Below are positions 10,901 through 19,123 of a stretch of 64,000 bases of DNA, piece by piece. Position 1 is the stretch's first letter. The number at the start of each line of letters is the position of its first letter. Source of the DNA: Cytobacillus horneckiae (lineage in GTDB: Bacteria > Bacillota > Bacilli > Bacillales > Cytobacillaceae); contig NZ_PISD01000030.1 in the NCBI RefSeq assembly GCF_002835735.1, forward strand, positions 1-64,000, given 5' to 3'. Both the position numbers and the translations under genes were made by a program. The notes beneath the pieces were generated by a model. That model saw only the letters and a program-made list of their open reading frames with translations. It was not told the DNA's origin and did no database searches.

Positions 10901-12084
10901 GAAAAGGAGGACAAATTTGAATAAACCAATTCTCTTGATCCACCCCAAGGTTTGCTATAAGCACTTCCCGTTCCTTTAATAACAAAGGTTTTACTTTGAG
11001 TGTCGACCTGTTCATGCGGATGGCTCACCAAATCCGTCGATTTAACCCATCCTATTACCCCTTCTGTACTGCTAGGTGATGTACTTATCAAATAATAGAT
11101 TGAATTATTGTAACTTACCTGTTTTTTAATATAGTAAACAGAGTTTGTATATTTATCACCAGAAAATGTATATACATTTTCTGCTAAATTTGTATATATT
11201 TTCGTGTTATTATTTATAATTTGACCAAGCCGACTTGCGTCACTTTCTTGAAGTGGTACTACAAAATTGGAATGAATCCAAATTGTTTTTCCAGACAATT
11301 CACCTTGATACCAAGTGTTATTCCCGACCTTATCAGTTTTATTTACAGTAATTTTTTCCCCAGTGTATGAAGCTAAATTAGGATAAATCAATTCCTTAGC
11401 TCCACCCCATGCTTTACTATAAGCACTTCCTGTTCCTTTAATAAAGAAAGTCTTCGTTTGATTATCAATTTCCTCATGTGGATGGCTTATCATATCTGTT
11501 GACTTGACCCATCCTATTGTACCCTCAGTACCACTTGGTAAAGTGCTTATTAAATAGTAGATTGCCCCATCATAATTTGCCTGTTTTTTAATATAAAAGA
11601 CTGTATTTGTATAGTCTTTTCCTGATGTGATATGTATGTTGTCTGCTAGATTAGTATAGATTTTTACATTTACATCAGTAATTTGACCTAATCTATTTAT
11701 TGATTTTTCTTGAATAACTTCTTTAGAGTTAGTTAATATTCTTTCAGTTTTATTTTGTATAGTAGGTTCTGATGAAGTTGTTTTAGAAGTAGATCTCATA
11801 GGTTCCTCATTAGGAACAACCTCATCATCTATCGTGTTAATATTTCCATCAGTTCCCGAACTATCCTTATCTTCGGGATTATTTTCTCCCGTTTCTTTTA
11901 TATCAGTTTGTGAACTTGAGTTTTCTTCATGTAATTCTTTTGAGTTTACGGGATTGATAGATTCCTCATCAGTATTAAGTGATTCCTCTACTATTTCACC
12001 GTCCATACTTTCCGCAAAAGAAAAAATGGGTGTTATTGTACTGAACAATAATGTTAAACATAATAATAATGAAACTTTTTTCAT
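7948..12084 (-). CDS. Secreted GW-repeat N-acetylglucosaminidase (autolysin)
   Basis: A 1378-residue cell-wall hydrolase. It has a signal peptide (residues 1 to about 25, ending FSFAES), an acidic Ser/Asn/Glu-rich linker to about 127, and six tandem units of about 153 residues (128 to about 1048). Each unit contains two GW/SH3-like modules, recognisable by SRLGQI, GTGSAYSKxWGG and KTVWVHSSY. Next comes a bacterial SH3 segment (WNLRRGPGTSY, about 1105-1158) and a C-terminal glucosaminidase domain (about 1160-1378) with ISHALLETGNGKS carrying the catalytic Glu. GW modules in Listeria Ami/InlB and staphylococcal Atl bind teichoic acids, so this enzyme is probably held on the wall by the polymer its neighbours make. 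GGAGG precedes the ATG. Units 3-4 and 5-6 are nearly identical, a recent tandem duplication. Confidence 0.9.
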   Translation of the reverse strand: MKKVSLLLCLTLLFSTITPIFSFAESMDGEIVEESLNTDEESINPVNSKELHEENSSSQTDIKETGENNPEDKDSSGTDGNINTIDDEVVPNEEPMRSTSKTTSSEPTIQNKTERILTNSKEVIQEKSINRLGQITDVNVKIYTNLADNIHITSGKDYTNTVFYIKKQANYDGAIYYLISTLPSGTEGTIGWVKSTDMISHPHEEIDNQTKTFFIKGTGSAYSKAWGGAKELIYPNLASYTGEKITVNKTDKVGNNTWYQGELSGKTIWIHSNFVVPLQESDASRLGQIINNNTKIYTNLAENVYTFSGDKYTNSVYYIKKQVSYNNSIYYLISTSPSSTEGVIGWVKSTDLVSHPHEQVDTQSKTFVIKGTGSAYSKPWGGSRELVYSNLSSFSGEKITVTKTDKIGNNIWYQGVLSGKTVWIHSNFLESLQESNTSRLGQITNKNTKIYTNLVGNTYKTAGETYINTVYYIKKQANYNGSLYYLVSTSPSNTTGVIGWVKSTEMVSHPHEEVSNQTKTSFIKGTGSAYSKPWGGSKDAVFTSLSSHKGKEFTVRKTEKVGSNLWYQGVLEGKTVWVHSSYVSDTNESVISRLGQISNKDVRIFTDIVNNKYFTAGDKYINAVYYMKKQAEYNGQTYYLISTQPSSENGVIGWVRSADLVSHPHVGLDSLSKKFYIKGTGSAYSKTWGGSKDLVYSSLATYKGNEFNVNKTEKVGNNLWYRGVLAGKTVWVHSSYVTDKYETEVSRLAQITNNNTRIYTNLVESEYITAGETYSKTVYYIKKQANFNGSLYYMISTSPSSTTGAIGWVKSTDMVSHPHEEVNTQTKTVFIKGTGSAYSKVWGGTKDITFTSLSSHIGKEFTVRKTEKVGSNLWYQGVLEGKTVWVHSSYVSDTKESVISRLGQISNKNVRIFTDIVNNKYFTAGDKYINAVYYMKKQAEYNGQTYYLISTQPSSETGVIGWVRSADLVSHPHVGLDSLSKKFYVKGTGSAYSKTWGGSKDLVYSSLAAYKGNEFNVNKTEKVGTNLWYRGVLAGKTVWIHEAYLNERPLKEVISTYSNYDLSLNRMSEIQMAVSPMTDKSYKLWIREDAFKKGSISNGKGTIEGNGWNLRRGPGTSYLSGGTVNNGVVLTLYSSFKANDGFTWYHVRNTTGWVTPDVADLNYYLNASNFTGNLKNSLQFLKLSSSANVDIAEVNTKVLKDKGVLSGKAKSFVDAGKQYGVNEIYLISHALLETGNGKSVLATGVEVGVDNNGKTTLVTASNRSSLKNIKMTYNMYGIGARDACPLECGAAYAYDSGWFTPESAIIGGAAFIGNGYVNNGQDTLYKMRWNPDFAAKYNYASHQYATDIGWAFKQTSKMYEIYEMLETYTIILDIPRYK

Positions 12085-12600
12085 TTTTCGACCTCCAAAT
12101 GAACATCTTAAGTAAGTATTTTGTGCTTTAATTTTAAATTAATAATCCTGCTAATAACAATCACTTGATAAATATTTAGTAGTAGGTCAAAATACACATT
12201 TTATATCCAGAGGTTCAAACAGGGTACTAATTAAAATTCAAATATCTCTAAATATCAATTTTACAAATTTTTCAAAAATAAAAATAGCATAAACGCCCCC
12301 CTACTTTTTATCGTCATTATTATAAGAATTTATAATAAAAAACTAAATAAAAATGCATCTTCCTCAAATATCAAAAACGATTATTAAAATAAATTACCTC
12401 CAAAACTTTCTTTTTTCTTCACCTTGTCTTTCAAAAATCTATTATACTACAAGAAAGTTTATTTGATTTTTATTCTTAAAAACTTCTTTTAATTGAAATG
12501 ATAGAATTTAGATTATATATATAATTAATATTTTAAAATATTTTTTGTTTAAATATTCTTTATTTTCGGTTAAATACTACTCTTCCTACCTCCTAAATCT
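12085..12600. other. AT-rich gene-free interval
   Basis: About 500 bp between the divergent autolysin gene and a pgcA remnant. It is very AT-rich and has no credible open frame. It must contain the autolysin promoter, but no sigma-D or other clear promoter could be assigned by eye. It probably also marks the deletion edge that removed most of the mutase gene. Confidence 0.5.
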
Positions 12601-12870
12601 GTTGGAGATATGAAGATAACAGCTGTTGAGGATTACTTAACAAGCATAAGAGCAGAAAATGGCGGACAGGAAATACCTATCAATCTCCCTAAGTCGAATG
12701 TACTTAAATATTTCTTCGAAGATGGGTCATGGATTTGCTTACGTCCTTCAGGTACTGAACCGAAAATTAAATTTTACTTTGGAGTCAATGGAACATCATT
12801 AAATGAAAGTAAAGAAAAGCTTAACAATATAGCTGAAAGCTTTATGCAGCTAGTTGAACAAATACTCTAG
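12601..12870 (+). pseudogene. 3' remnant of phosphoglucomutase/phosphomannomutase (PgcA type)
   Basis: Codes for VGDMKITAVEDY and then about 80 residues that match the C-terminal domain of alpha-phosphohexomutases, including the phosphate-binding loop RPSGTEPKIKFYF. An intact enzyme has about 580 residues; the first 85 percent is missing and the frame is closed by stops upstream of 12601. No ribosome site precedes the internal ATG at 12610, so it is probably not translated. PgcA normally feeds glucose-1-phosphate to GalU, so the remnant lies in a fitting place and suggests a rearrangement in this wall-gene region. Confidence 0.8.
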
Positions 12871-13018
12871 CATCTTTAATATAGGAAAAAGAATTAATTT
12901 ACAAATAATTAATGTTTTATAGGTAACTTTTCCTAAAAAACTTATATTCTTTTTCCTAAATCTTTGGTATTCTAATTTCAGATAGGATTATTTTGTAAAC
13001 ACTTGGAGGATACCATTG

Positions 13019-13948
13019 ATGAGTCGTCATAATAGAAAGAAAAAGGGGAAATGGTTGAAAATAACCGGTATAGTTGTACTTCTATTATTTTTAGGTGCAG
13101 GTATATACGCATTTACTGTTTACAAATCTTTAACAAATGCCGTTGAAACAATGCATCAGCCTATTAATAGAGAAAAGTCAGAAAAGCGTCAGGAACAAAT
13201 AGCCTTGAAAAACAAAGAGCCTTTCTCTGTTCTTATGTTGGGCGTGGATGAACGAGAAGGGGATAAAGGCCGTTCGGATACGATGATTGTCCTTACAGTA
13301 AATCCGAATGAGAAATCTATTAAAATGGTAAGTATTCCAAGGGATACTAGAACCGAAATTATAGGCCGCGGTGTTCAAGATAAAATAAATCATGCTTATG
13401 CCTTCGGCAATGAAGAGATGTCTATGGCAACGGTAGAAAACTTTTTAGATATTCCCCTTGATTATTATATAAAAGTGAATATGGAAGGTTTTAAAGATAT
13501 TGTAGATGCCGTTGGCGGCATTACTGTCAATAGCTCGTTGGAATTTTCACAAAACAAGCATCAGTTCGTAAAAGGGCAAAACTCACTTGACGGTGATGCA
13601 GCACTTGCATATATAAGAATGAGAAAAGAAGATCCTAATGGGGATTTTGGACGCCAAGATAGACAGAGACAAGTGATACAAGGAATTATTAAAAAAGGCG
13701 TGAGCTTTAATTCATTAACCAACTTCGATGATATTTTTGTAGCGCTTGGACAAAACGTCCGTACAAATTTAAGTTATAAAGAGATGGTAGACATCCAAAA
13801 GAACTATCGAGATGCAGCAGGAAATATTGAACAAATGACTATTTCCGGAAGCGGTCAAACGATTAATAATGTTTGGTATTTAGTAGTAGATGAAGCAGAA
13901 CAAGTACGGATTCAAAATCTATTAAAATCTCATTTAGAACTTAAGTAG
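13019..13948 (+). CDS. LytR-CpsA-Psr family wall polymer ligase
   Basis: Membrane-anchored LCP protein that transfers lipid-linked teichoic acid or capsule onto peptidoglycan outside the membrane. It has a basic N-terminus, one transmembrane segment (residues about 16-36) and an LCP domain with FSVLMLGVDEREGDKGRSDT, VSIPRDTR (the pyrophosphate-binding Arg) and DRQRQVIQGI. About 309 residues is the normal length. GGAGG at 13005-13009 serves the ATG at 13019; a TTG three bases earlier is also possible. It is transcribed alone, away from the autolysin, and ends at a strong terminator. The substrate is likely the polymer encoded at 1-7.6 kb, but capsule attachment cannot be excluded. Confidence 0.9.
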   Translation: MSRHNRKKKGKWLKITGIVVLLLFLGAGIYAFTVYKSLTNAVETMHQPINREKSEKRQEQIALKNKEPFSVLMLGVDEREGDKGRSDTMIVLTVNPNEKSIKMVSIPRDTRTEIIGRGVQDKINHAYAFGNEEMSMATVENFLDIPLDYYIKVNMEGFKDIVDAVGGITVNSSLEFSQNKHQFVKGQNSLDGDAALAYIRMRKEDPNGDFGRQDRQRQVIQGIIKKGVSFNSLTNFDDIFVALGQNVRTNLSYKEMVDIQKNYRDAAGNIEQMTISGSGQTINNVWYLVVDEAEQVRIQNLLKSHLELK

Positions 13949-13985
13949 CTGATGCTATTCTTTATATAACCGACTATAACGTCAC

Positions 13986-14029
13986 AAAAAAGATGATTTC
14001 TGGTCCTTAAACAGAAATCATCTTTTTTA
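13986..14029 (+). terminator. Strong intrinsic terminator after the LCP gene
   Basis: A 17-bp perfect stem (AAAAAAGATGATTTCTG and its complement) with a short loop, running into T6 then ATTTTATTT, 38 nt past the LCP stop. Confidence 0.9.
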
Positions 14030-14215
14030 TTTTATTTGTATTATTAATCATTTTTATGTGCTTTCCATACTTATATCGACAATATACAACCGAAACACGG
14101 ACCCATCTATTAATCCCCTTCAACTTCCCCCATTTGCCCGCACCCCATCCCCCATATTAAAGTAATCTCACCCGGGAATACAATGGATGGCGCGCTTTCC
14201 GAAAGGGAGCAAAGG

Positions 14216-14710
14216 ATGGAAGGTTTTGAGCAGTTGGCAAAACAGTATGAACGAATGATTTATAAGATTATGCGCACGCTTCACATTTATCAACAGGAAG
14301 AGGAGTTTTTTCAAATTGGCTTAATTGCGCTTTGGGAGGCTTGGTGCAAATTTGACGGGGACAGAGGCAAGCCTTTTATTAGCTATGCGTATGCATATGT
14401 TCGGGGAACGCTGTTAAATGAGCTTACGAGAATGAGTAAGTATGAACAAAGGAATGTTTGTCTGAAGGAGGAATTCTGGAAACAGATTGAAGAAGTTGCT
14501 TGTATTTCTTATGATGAAGTCGGTGCTCTCGCCTACTGGCAATCATTCTTAACTGACAAACAGAAAAAGTGGATGCTGTATACTTGTTTATACGGTTTTT
14601 CTATTAGAGAAATTTCCGCCTTAGAGAATGTTTCCGTTTCTGCAGTCAAACAATGGCGGGAGGGAGCGCGAAGAAGGCTGAGGGGCAAATTGAATATAAT
14701 AGACGGTTAA
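14216..14710 (+). CDS. Small sigma-70 family RNA polymerase sigma factor
   Basis: A 164-residue protein with sigma region 2 (FFQIGLIALWEAWCKFD, then FISYAYAYVRGTLLNELTR) and a C-terminal region 4 helix-turn-helix (GFSIREISALENVSVSAVKQ). It lacks regions 1.1 and 3, as ECF-like and other minimal sigma factors do. The frame is open from an ATG at 14183, but GGGAG sits 6 nt before the ATG at 14216, which I choose. No anti-sigma gene is adjacent: upstream is the LCP gene with its own terminator, and downstream is a converging operon. It may control nearby surface genes, but the sequence shows no target. The exact subfamily is not recognised. Confidence 0.82.
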   Translation: MEGFEQLAKQYERMIYKIMRTLHIYQQEEEFFQIGLIALWEAWCKFDGDRGKPFISYAYAYVRGTLLNELTRMSKYEQRNVCLKEEFWKQIEEVACISYDEVGALAYWQSFLTDKQKKWMLYTCLYGFSIREISALENVSVSAVKQWREGARRRLRGKLNIIDG

Positions 14711-14716
14711 GCAGAA

Positions 14717-14758
14717 AGAGACGTTCATTCATTACGTGAGTGAACGTCTCTATTTTTT
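14717..14758. terminator. Bidirectional terminator between sigma gene and Kdo operon
   Basis: An 11-bp stem (AGAGACGTTCA / TGAACGTCTCT) with a 13-nt loop. On the plus strand it runs into ATTTTTT. The stem overlaps the stop codon of the converging kpsC-like gene at 14750, so it may end both transcripts. Confidence 0.8.
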
Positions 14759-15853
14759 GATTAGATGGGATTCTATTCTTTCCATTGCTTCTTCAACAGT
14801 GAGTTTTTCATATGTTTCCGGGTCCATGTAGCGAGGATACAAAATGTAAGCTGCTGCAAACAGTGCTTCGATAGTCAGTTTTCTTTTTCTTCTTGTAATC
14901 TTTTGGCGATCATCTGTTAAGCCCCAGTTAGAGTAGAATGGTGCGCCTACTGTTGTGACAGGGATACTCCTGATTAGCGCTTCGAAACCTGATAGCGAAG
15001 TGATTGTATATACATGGTCAATGGTTTGTAGCGCATCGTGGAGGCTTAATGGCTGTTCAATGATTTCCGCTAAGTGCGCAACCTCTTTTGGATTGGATTG
15101 CTTTGGCCTTCTTCCTGTTAAAACATCCGGATGGGGTTTATAAATAATTTGCGCGTCCCGGTTTTCTTTCCGTGCCAACCTGACAAGATCATTATTTGTC
15201 CATTGCTGATTACTGCCGCGTTTTATTGAAGCATCATTTTCGACTTGGCCAATGACCAGTATTCTTTTCTGATTTTTCTCCCCATATATATGAGAGGCTG
15301 CTTTGTTTGGCAGGTGATTATATTTACTTAAGCCTGTGTCGATTATTTTTCTCATGATCTTACCTGCACGTATTAATAGCTCCTGATTATTTTGAAAATC
15401 ATAATGATTTAATAGATTTTCCAAGTCGCTTGGGCGTGTGGAATCAAAGTATATGCCCGTTTTATCTAAGCAAAGAGAGTAAGGCGGCGTATGCATAGCA
15501 CCCAAACCTACAGACCGAAGAAAGCCGTCCTCTACCCGATGCAGCGGGACTTTATATTGTGCTGCATATTCTCCAATCGCCATTTCTTCGCTGCATCCCC
15601 ATACAAGGAAAATATAATTGGATTGATTGCGCAGCAATCGATTCAGCCGCTTCAATGAATATTGATTTGGAACAAAAATCATCTGATATTCATCAAAGAA
15701 ATGAGCAACATAAGGCTGTTTCCATTTAGAAAATTTAAATGCGTATGCAATTGGTTTATCCGTCTTCTTATGATGAACTTTATATTGATTTCTAATAAGA
15801 AAGAGTGACGCTGTTATATGTTTATATAGTTTTTTCAAATGCTTTTTTATCAT
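14750..15853 (-). CDS. Single-domain KpsC-like capsule synthesis protein (Kdo transferase type)
   Basis: A 367-residue protein of the capsule polysaccharide synthesis family (PF05159 type). The KpsC/KpsS enzymes of Gram-negative group 2 capsules belong to it and add beta-Kdo from CMP-Kdo. Visible family blocks are HRVEDGFLRSVGLG, GQVENDASI, IYKPHPDV, YTITSLSGFEALIRS and APFYSNWGLTDDR. It has one such domain, about half of a classical two-domain KpsC. It is clearly paralogous to the N-terminal half of the upstream protein, and the pair may together equal the two domains (GT99 and GT107) of KpsC. It starts 2 nt after that gene with no good ribosome site, so translation is probably coupled. It is the last gene of the operon. 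No signal peptide; cytosolic, membrane-associated action is expected. Confidence 0.82.
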   Translation of the reverse strand: MIKKHLKKLYKHITASLFLIRNQYKVHHKKTDKPIAYAFKFSKWKQPYVAHFFDEYQMIFVPNQYSLKRLNRLLRNQSNYIFLVWGCSEEMAIGEYAAQYKVPLHRVEDGFLRSVGLGAMHTPPYSLCLDKTGIYFDSTRPSDLENLLNHYDFQNNQELLIRAGKIMRKIIDTGLSKYNHLPNKAASHIYGEKNQKRILVIGQVENDASIKRGSNQQWTNNDLVRLARKENRDAQIIYKPHPDVLTGRRPKQSNPKEVAHLAEIIEQPLSLHDALQTIDHVYTITSLSGFEALIRSIPVTTVGAPFYSNWGLTDDRQKITRRKRKLTIEALFAAAYILYPRYMDPETYEKLTVEEAMERIESHLIKK

Positions 15854-15855
15854 GC

Positions 15856-18102
15856 TTAATGAAGCACTTTCTCAAAGGTGAATGAATTGATTAAGCCATA
15901 TTCTCTTTCATCCTGTATAGAATCTATTCCTATAATGTTTTCACTCTGAACAGGTCCTTGAATTTTATAAATCCAATAGATGAGCAGCATTTCATCAGAA
16001 GGCTGACGTCCTAAAATTTTTATGAGCTCATGATAATAAGGGTGCGGATAAGATTGAATGCTTGTGCCCCGTTCAATCAGTGAACGTATATAATCAACGC
16101 CTTGGCTGTAGCAATGTTCTACATTCGGTACATTCATGACTAAAAGGTCTAGGTCTCTAATATTAGTCTGCTCATGCAGCTGTGGATGCAGCGGGCCAAA
16201 CAGCACATTCGTCTTCTTGTTTGTGTTTATATCAACCTGTGACCTAGTAAATCCGACAATAAGCTTTTCCTGTTCTGCCATTTCTTTGTCGAATAAGTCA
16301 GCCGCAATAACAACACTGAACTTTCCGCGAGCAGATTTGATTAATTCCTCAAACCTTTTTTCCGTTTTAATCATATGATCATAAACAAATTTCTCACTAA
16401 CTGTGGAGGCGTTCATCCTGTAATAATCGTAGTTTACCGCCAATGATAAATAGGGAATTTCCCGCGGCTTTACTTTCGCCTCACGCAGCATGGCTTGCGC
16501 TTTTTTTGTATAGCCTGCCTGATTGTATATGGCCGCTAGCATTATCAAATCTTCTTTAGTCATAGTGATTGCTTCATTTGTTTGCATTTGGTCCACATAC
16601 TTGAGCAGTCTGCTTGAAGGTCCTTCTATTTTCCAAAGAAGGCTGATCATTGCTGTTAAATTGCTATATCTCTTCTCTTCCTTCAAACTCATTAAGAAAA
16701 CCTGAACAGCCTCTTCATATTCGCGCAACCCTGTTAATGCTCTCCCTTTTTCAATTAAATACTCAAGATTGCTTTCATTTTTAAGCGTAGCATTAGACAA
16801 TTCCAGTGCCTCTTCGTAGCGGCGTGTCTCATTTAGTAATTTAATTAATTCAAGCTCACATTCTTTATAGAGCCAATCTTTGTTATCTCCCAATTGCTCC
16901 ATTGCTTTATGAATCCATTCTTCAGCTTGATCATTATCATTTTCATTTCTGCTTTCAAGCGCTTGTGATAAGGTATTCTTGGCCATCATGTGAATTAATA
17001 ATTCAATCGCTTCCTCAAGATTGATTCTTGTCCCGGTTTCAGGATTGATATATCTTGGATAGACGAGATATGAAATAGCAAATAATTCCTTAATCGTACG
17101 TTTTCTCGTTCTACGCGGACAAGCCTGTCTATCTTGTGTTAAGCCCCAACCAGCATAAAATGGCGCACCATAGCAGGTCACTTCAATACCCCTTATTAAA
17201 GCTTCAAATCCGACTAATGAGGTCATTGTATATACGTGATCAATTGTTTGCAATGCGTCAACTATACTTAGCGGCTCAACAACTACCTTGGATATCTGGG
17301 CAACATCCTGTGGATTTGAATAGGCTTTTCGGTATCCACCCAGTACGTCAGGGTGCGGCTTATAAATAATTTCACACTCTGGATTTTCATTATACGCCTT
17401 CCAGACAAGCTCATTATTGGTCATGCGTTGTGAGCACCCATATTGTATGGACGCATCATCCTCCACCTGGCCAATCACTAATATTCTCTTCTTCGTTTTT
17501 TGTCCATATAAATCGTTAATATTCATTCTTGTTGTATGGTTATATTTACTTACACCCATATTTACTAATAAATCGATGCAGCGATCAGCTTGAGCGAGCA
17601 ATTCCTCACTGACATCGTAGGTTTCCAGCAAAACTTCTAAATCGGATGCTTCGCGGGCATTAAAGTATAGCGTTCTCGAGTCAACAGCAATCGAAATAGG
17701 CAAGGTATGTGCTGCCCCGAGTCCAACCGATCTTACAAAGCCATCTTCCACACGGTATATATTAATCTTTTTCTTCGCGGCATATTGCACCAAACCATCT
17801 GGCTCCTTAAAGCCCCAAATGATAAAGACCTTGTTTTGATACTTTTTGAAAAACGTTTGTAACCGCTGCATATCTACTTGACCAAATACATAGGCCGTTC
17901 GATACTCTTTAAAAAAATGACTCATATGCTCCCGCTTCCACGGGTTAAAACCAAACATGAAAGCAATTGGCAAGTCGTCACTTTCCCAATTTTCTCCCAT
18001 TTCAATATATGGCTTTTGATGGTTCTTTTCCTTTCCCCCCACTATGCTTCTTATCACTCTTTTCGCACGTTTTTTTATTCCCATCGCCATCAAATACACC
18101 AC
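15856..18102 (-). CDS. KpsC-like Kdo transferase fused to TPR and extra C-terminal domain
   Basis: A 748-residue protein. Residues about 40-375 are a KpsC-type capsule synthesis domain with YRVEDGFVRSVGLG, GQVEDDASIQYGC, IYKPHPDV, YTMTSLVGFEALIRG and YGAPFYAGWGLTQDR. From about 385 to 560 it is helical with TPR-like pairs (EEYEEAVQVFLMSLKEE). The last 180 residues form another domain (VVIAADLFDKEM, TNKKTNVLFGPLH, PSDEMLLIYWIYKI) that by eye faintly recalls GT29 sialyltransferase-like enzymes, which also use CMP-sugars; this is only a suggestion. Classical KpsC has a second capsule-synthesis domain instead. The start at 18102 is GTG with a weak site; the ATG at 18090 is an alternative. Confidence 0.8.
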   Translation of the reverse strand: MVYLMAMGIKKRAKRVIRSIVGGKEKNHQKPYIEMGENWESDDLPIAFMFGFNPWKREHMSHFFKEYRTAYVFGQVDMQRLQTFFKKYQNKVFIIWGFKEPDGLVQYAAKKKINIYRVEDGFVRSVGLGAAHTLPISIAVDSRTLYFNAREASDLEVLLETYDVSEELLAQADRCIDLLVNMGVSKYNHTTRMNINDLYGQKTKKRILVIGQVEDDASIQYGCSQRMTNNELVWKAYNENPECEIIYKPHPDVLGGYRKAYSNPQDVAQISKVVVEPLSIVDALQTIDHVYTMTSLVGFEALIRGIEVTCYGAPFYAGWGLTQDRQACPRRTRKRTIKELFAISYLVYPRYINPETGTRINLEEAIELLIHMMAKNTLSQALESRNENDNDQAEEWIHKAMEQLGDNKDWLYKECELELIKLLNETRRYEEALELSNATLKNESNLEYLIEKGRALTGLREYEEAVQVFLMSLKEEKRYSNLTAMISLLWKIEGPSSRLLKYVDQMQTNEAITMTKEDLIMLAAIYNQAGYTKKAQAMLREAKVKPREIPYLSLAVNYDYYRMNASTVSEKFVYDHMIKTEKRFEELIKSARGKFSVVIAADLFDKEMAEQEKLIVGFTRSQVDINTNKKTNVLFGPLHPQLHEQTNIRDLDLLVMNVPNVEHCYSQGVDYIRSLIERGTSIQSYPHPYYHELIKILGRQPSDEMLLIYWIYKIQGPVQSENIIGIDSIQDEREYGLINSFTFEKVLH

Positions 18103-18144
18103 TTTCCATTAAATCAATTGCTTACTAGAAGAATAGATTGTGCA

Positions 18145-18579
18145 TCATGCTTTTGTCATATATAGCGTCAATTGTTGTATCAATTGATTAACAGCTTCTG
18201 TATTACTATCTGTTGTTCTCTCTTGTGGGTTCAATGCCCTTTCAATTAAAGGCAGACCCTTCACATTTCCACCTTCTTCACGGGGGATAAGGTGGAGGTG
18301 CAAATGCCTAACTGCTTCACTAATCGTCACAACGTATAAACGGTCGATATTTAAGCGATCCTTAAGCATCGCTTCCACTTGTTTGATAATTGGCCCCATG
18401 GCAGTTAGTTCAACATCATTTAATTCAGTCCAGTACTCAACATGCCGTTTAGGCTCCAGGTATAGATAGCCTGCAATTTGTGAATTTATAGGCCCGTAAG
18501 ATAAAATCCAGTTTTCATTTTCAAAAATTATTCGCATTTTACGATTGCTATGTTTCACGCAAATGGAGCAATCCTTCAT
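18145..18579 (-). CDS. HIT family nucleotide hydrolase/transferase
   Basis: A 144-residue histidine-triad protein with the motif HLHLHL near residues 112-117 and the typical N-terminal CSICVKH start. HIT proteins hydrolyse or transfer nucleotidyl groups (AMP-lysine, Ap4A, ADP-sulfate or nucleotide sugars). It lies inside the Kdo operon, 10 nt after kdsC and before the kpsC-like genes, with AGGTGA before its ATG. That position suggests a step with a nucleotide or nucleotide sugar in this pathway, such as CMP-Kdo turnover or house-cleaning, but no substrate can be read from the sequence. It differs from the usual Bacillus Hit protein in its short C-terminus. Confidence 0.8.
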   Translation of the reverse strand: MKDCSICVKHSNRKMRIIFENENWILSYGPINSQIAGYLYLEPKRHVEYWTELNDVELTAMGPIIKQVEAMLKDRLNIDRLYVVTISEAVRHLHLHLIPREEGGNVKGLPLIERALNPQERTTDSNTEAVNQLIQQLTLYMTKA

Positions 18580-18589
18580 ATCTACTCAC

Positions 18590-19114
18590 CTATTGATTTA
18601 TTGTTATTTTCATATTTAAGTAATCTTCAAACAAAGACTGGTGATCATAGGCAGCGGATAGTATTTGATCAATGATGTCCCTGACTGCACCTTCGCCGCC
18701 TTTATGAGCAGAGACGATATGCGCCTGCTCCTTCACTTGCGGTACCGCATTGTGAGGACAGGCCGGATAGCCTACTATATTTAATAGCGGAAGATCATTA
18801 ATATCATCACCTATATAGCAGACTTGATTTAAATCAATATTCAAGGCTGATACGATCTGATAAAGCACTTCTGTCTTATTGTTTACACCCTGATAAACAT
18901 GCTTAATCTTCAGCTCAGCCGCTCTTTTTTCAACAGCCGGTGATTTGCGGCCGGTAATAAGAGCGATTTCGATACCGACATATTGAGCAAGGCTGATTCC
19001 CATGCCGTCATGGGTATGAAATGTTTTATATTCCACTCCATTACTGCCAATATATAGTTTTCCATCTGTCAAAACACCATCTACATCCAAGGCAATAAGC
19101 TTTATATTTTTCAT
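18590..19114 (-). CDS. kdsC: Kdo 8-phosphate phosphatase KdsC
   Basis: HAD-family phosphatase that removes phosphate from Kdo-8-phosphate, the third step to CMP-Kdo. It has the nucleophile motif ALDVDGVLTDG near the N-terminus, FHTHDGMGI, ALITGRKSPAVEKRA (motif II region), VYQGVNNK and YIGDDINDLP (motif IV), all standard for the compact KdsC subfamily without a cap. 174 residues is the usual size. The frame is open to a GTG at 19123, but that overlaps the AGGTG ribosome site serving the ATG at 19114. It starts just before the end of kdsD is cleared, so the genes are tightly packed. Related phosphatases act on other nine-carbon sugars, but the neighbouring kdsA, kdsB and kdsD make Kdo the clear choice. 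Confidence 0.92.
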   Translation of the reverse strand: MKNIKLIALDVDGVLTDGKLYIGSNGVEYKTFHTHDGMGISLAQYVGIEIALITGRKSPAVEKRAAELKIKHVYQGVNNKTEVLYQIVSALNIDLNQVCYIGDDINDLPLLNIVGYPACPHNAVPQVKEQAHIVSAHKGGEGAVRDIIDQILSAAYDHQSLFEDYLNMKITINQ

Positions 19115-19123
19115 ATCATTCAC

